Shown one piece after another: positions 62,055 through 64,000 of a DNA stretch of 64,000 bases (within the stretch, counting starts at the first letter, position 1; the number at the start of each line of letters is the position of its first letter). The position numbers were made by a program, and so were the translations under genes. The notes under the pieces were generated by a model. That model was given only the letters and a program-made list of their open reading frames with translations. It did no database searches and had not been told where the DNA came from. Source of the stretch: Montifringilla adamsi (taxonomy: Eukaryota; Chordata; Aves; Passeriformes; Passeridae); NCBI GenBank assembly GCA_017590115.1, contig JAGGNK010006559.1, positions 7,739,784 through 7,803,783 of the forward strand, written 5' to 3'.

Positions 62055-62969
62055 TGGGACTTTTTTGGCTGGATGCCAGGTGCTCACAAAGCTGCTTTAC
62101 AACTCCCCTCCTTGGCTGGAGAGGGGAGAGAAAATATGATGAAAGGCCCATGAGTTGAGATAAAAGTGGAGTGAGGTGATTCAGCAACTACCCTCATGGG
62201 CAAAACAGGCCTGACTTGGGGAAGTAATTCATTACCAATCAAATCAGAGAAAGGTAATGAGAAATAAAAACGGAATCTTTCACCCTTACCCCTCCCTTCT
62301 TCTAGGCTCAACTTCACTCCTGTATTCTCTACCTCCTCCTCCTCAGTGACACAGGAAAAGAGGGAATGGGGGTTGTGTCACATGTTGTTTCTGCTGCTCC
62401 TTCCTCCTCAGGAGGAGAACTCCTCACACTCTTCTCCTGCTCCTCCACTGTAGGCTCCGCTGTCCATGGATCGACAGATCCTACCAGAAGCCTGCTCCAG
62501 AGTGGGCTTCCCACAGCTTCCCTTCTTTTGGGCATCCACTTGCTCTGGGCTGAGGTTCTGCCATGGGCTGCAGGTGGCTCCTGCTCCGCTGTGGTCCTCC
62601 ATGGGCTGCAGGGACACAGCGCCCTCACTGCGGTCTGCACCACAGGCTGCTGGCTTGTCTCAGCTCCTGTGCCTGGAGCAGCTCCTGCCCCTCCTTCTTC
62701 ACTGACCTTGGTGCCTGCAGGGATGCTTCTCTCAAATCTTCTCACTCCTCACTTGGGCTGAAATTGCACAGTTTCCTCCCTTCTTTAATACACTACTGCA
62801 AAGGTGCTACACCATCACTGCTGAGCTTGGCCTTGGCCAGTGGTGGCTCTGTCTTGGAGCCAGCTGGCATTGGCTCTGTCAGACACAGGGGAAGCTTCTG
62901 GCAGCTTCTAAGAGGAACCTCCCCTGTAGCTCCTCTGATACCAAAACCTTGCCACAGAAACCCAAAACA
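62055..62969 (-). mobile_element. Solo LTR-like element of an avian endogenous retrovirus
   Basis: On the minus strand it begins TGTTTTGGGTTTCTGTGGCAAGG (62969 leftward) and runs through GAAGCTGCCAGAAGC and a CTGCAGCCCATGG motif present twice. It ends with GAGAGAAAATATGATG-complement and GCACCTGGCATCCAGCC near 62070. I recognise the order as a bird ERV LTR; the exact left edge is uncertain because that end is diverged (about 62050-62060). No clear target duplication was found and no internal retroviral genes are attached. Open frames up to 166 codons inside it are Ser/Pro/Cys-rich chance frames. Confidence 0.72.
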
Positions 62970-64000
62970 GACCTTAAAAAAATCAGTAGCTTTAAGCCTA
63001 ATTTGGAACAGGACCATAAACTGGTTGGAGAAGAGATTCAATGTGTGTGTAAAGATAGCTTAACTGATATTTTTTTATGCTTACTTTGGCAAGGATTAAA
63101 TAGTTGCTTGCCTGTTTGAAAATCAGTGGTGAGTTGATACATTTGTTTACTGTGCTTGTATAAAACAACACTGGAGTTACTTGTTGCATTATCACTATTC
63201 TAAGCAAGCATAATTCACACAGTGTACTTGAGAGATCTAGAAAGTTTAAGAATTTTATGTAATCCATCTAGCGTACTGGTATATTTGCAAAGCTGGAGTA
63301 TTTTTGGCCATCTGTGCATTTCTATCAATGTGCATTTTGTTTGTAGAGCAGTGGGCCAAAAAAAAAAAAGGAATCTCAGAAAATTGATATCCAGAAGTGT
63401 CTATTAATTTCCATAATTTTTGGATGTATAAACCACTCTGCAATTCTGGAGGCATTTATTAGCTGTTTGAAAAATCTGATATATAAATTTGCATTTTGTA
63501 AAATAAAACCCATGCTTTGCTTAGTATGGCATCACTTAGCACTCAGAAAACCTAATCTTCCTTCTTGTGAGCTTGTCTACCTGGTTTAGTTTCTAAATGT
63601 TAACACCCAGTCCCTTGGTACACTTCTAGAAATAACAGGCAAGACTTCAAGGTAATAGGCAGTTACAGTCCCTTTCAGCTGACAAATGAATGCATTTCTC
63701 CCTGTCCTGTCCACAGTAGATTGTTTTTGCCCATCAGGTTCAGATCTAGTGCTGCAGCTGAATTCAGGGGGGCCAGAAGGGTGGTACAAGGATTTACTTC
63801 CCATTTTCTTTGCAGTGACAATGCAAAGCACTGGTAGGACTGGTCAAAACCTATTCAGTCAGGACAACTTCTGTCCTGCAGGTCTCTCATCCAGCCTACA
63901 TCCTGATTCCATCATACTTTCTTGCAGGTTTCATTTTCTAGATTAAAAAACAAGTGCTGTGTCTTTTAATTTCTTAAATCCCTTTTCTGTTCTTGTTTCA
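62970..64000. other. No gene recognised
   Basis: About 1 kb of mixed sequence after the LTR, with a run of As at about 63358-63369. The last 400 bases contain short open frames without motif or splice context. Confidence 0.5.

Noticed and set aside
62329..63063. Frames of 131-166 codons on both strands
   Set aside because: They lie inside or across the edge of the LTR-like element and are Ser/Leu/Cys/Pro-rich without any motif.
31476..64000. LDLRAD4 coding exons (LDL-receptor class A repeat, transmembrane segment)
   Set aside because: Looked for cysteine-rich and hydrophobic exon signatures with splice sites and found none; these exons are probably to the right of the window.
1..64000. tRNA, rRNA, CRISPR array, operon-like or phage-like systems
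   Set aside because: No cloverleaf with A/B boxes, no spaced direct-repeat array and no compact gene runs were seen; the window is ordinary vertebrate noncoding DNA around one gene end.

Overview
The window is most likely avian nuclear DNA. It is AT-rich and gene-sparse, with spliced vertebrate-type exons. At least eight fragments of the CR1 LINE family are present, including the bird-typical 3' tail built on an ATTCTATG-like octamer, together with two LTRs of endogenous-retrovirus type that I recognise as bird families. The LTR types suggest a neoavian bird rather than a galliform, but this is recalled from experience and was not tested. A 31-base run of Ns inside a poly-C tract shows this is a draft assembly.

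Layout. (1) 1-6900: the last four coding exons and 3'UTR of a gene on the plus strand. The exons (93-214, 1095-1218, 1687-1745, 6424-6562) join in frame without any adjustment and encode 147 residues ending in an ASH/MSP-like beta-sandwich. I read this as the C-terminus of the centrosome scaffold CEP192. An AATAAA lies about 330 bases after the stop. (2) 6900-30650: intergenic DNA with CR1 copies at 7603-8615, 19061-19200, 29160-29340 and 29890-30650. (3) 30660-31475: the only strong CpG island, with plus-strand splice donors at 30803 and 31295. It is probably the promoter and noncoding first exon of the next gene. By human 18p11.21 gene order that gene would be LDLRAD4, but none of its coding exons was found here, so the name is an inference. 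(4) 31475-64000: presumably the long first intron of that gene or further intergenic DNA. It holds a reverse-oriented solo LTR with an internal 280-bp tandem duplication (46338-47172, flanked by CTGGT on both sides), a plus-strand CR1 (57424-57951), a CR1 tail (61857-61985), a second reverse-oriented LTR (about 62055-62969), several perfect short inverted repeats, a small CpG-rich patch near 42 kb and a TAAT-rich element near 38.8 kb.

No tRNA, rRNA, CRISPR array, operon or other prokaryotic-type system was seen. Most open reading frames in the window are chance frames in introns, repeats or the CpG island. I found no evidence of a new multi-gene system. The best leads are the duplicated LTR, the CpG-island first exon and a perfect 19-bp hairpin at 45092-45135.
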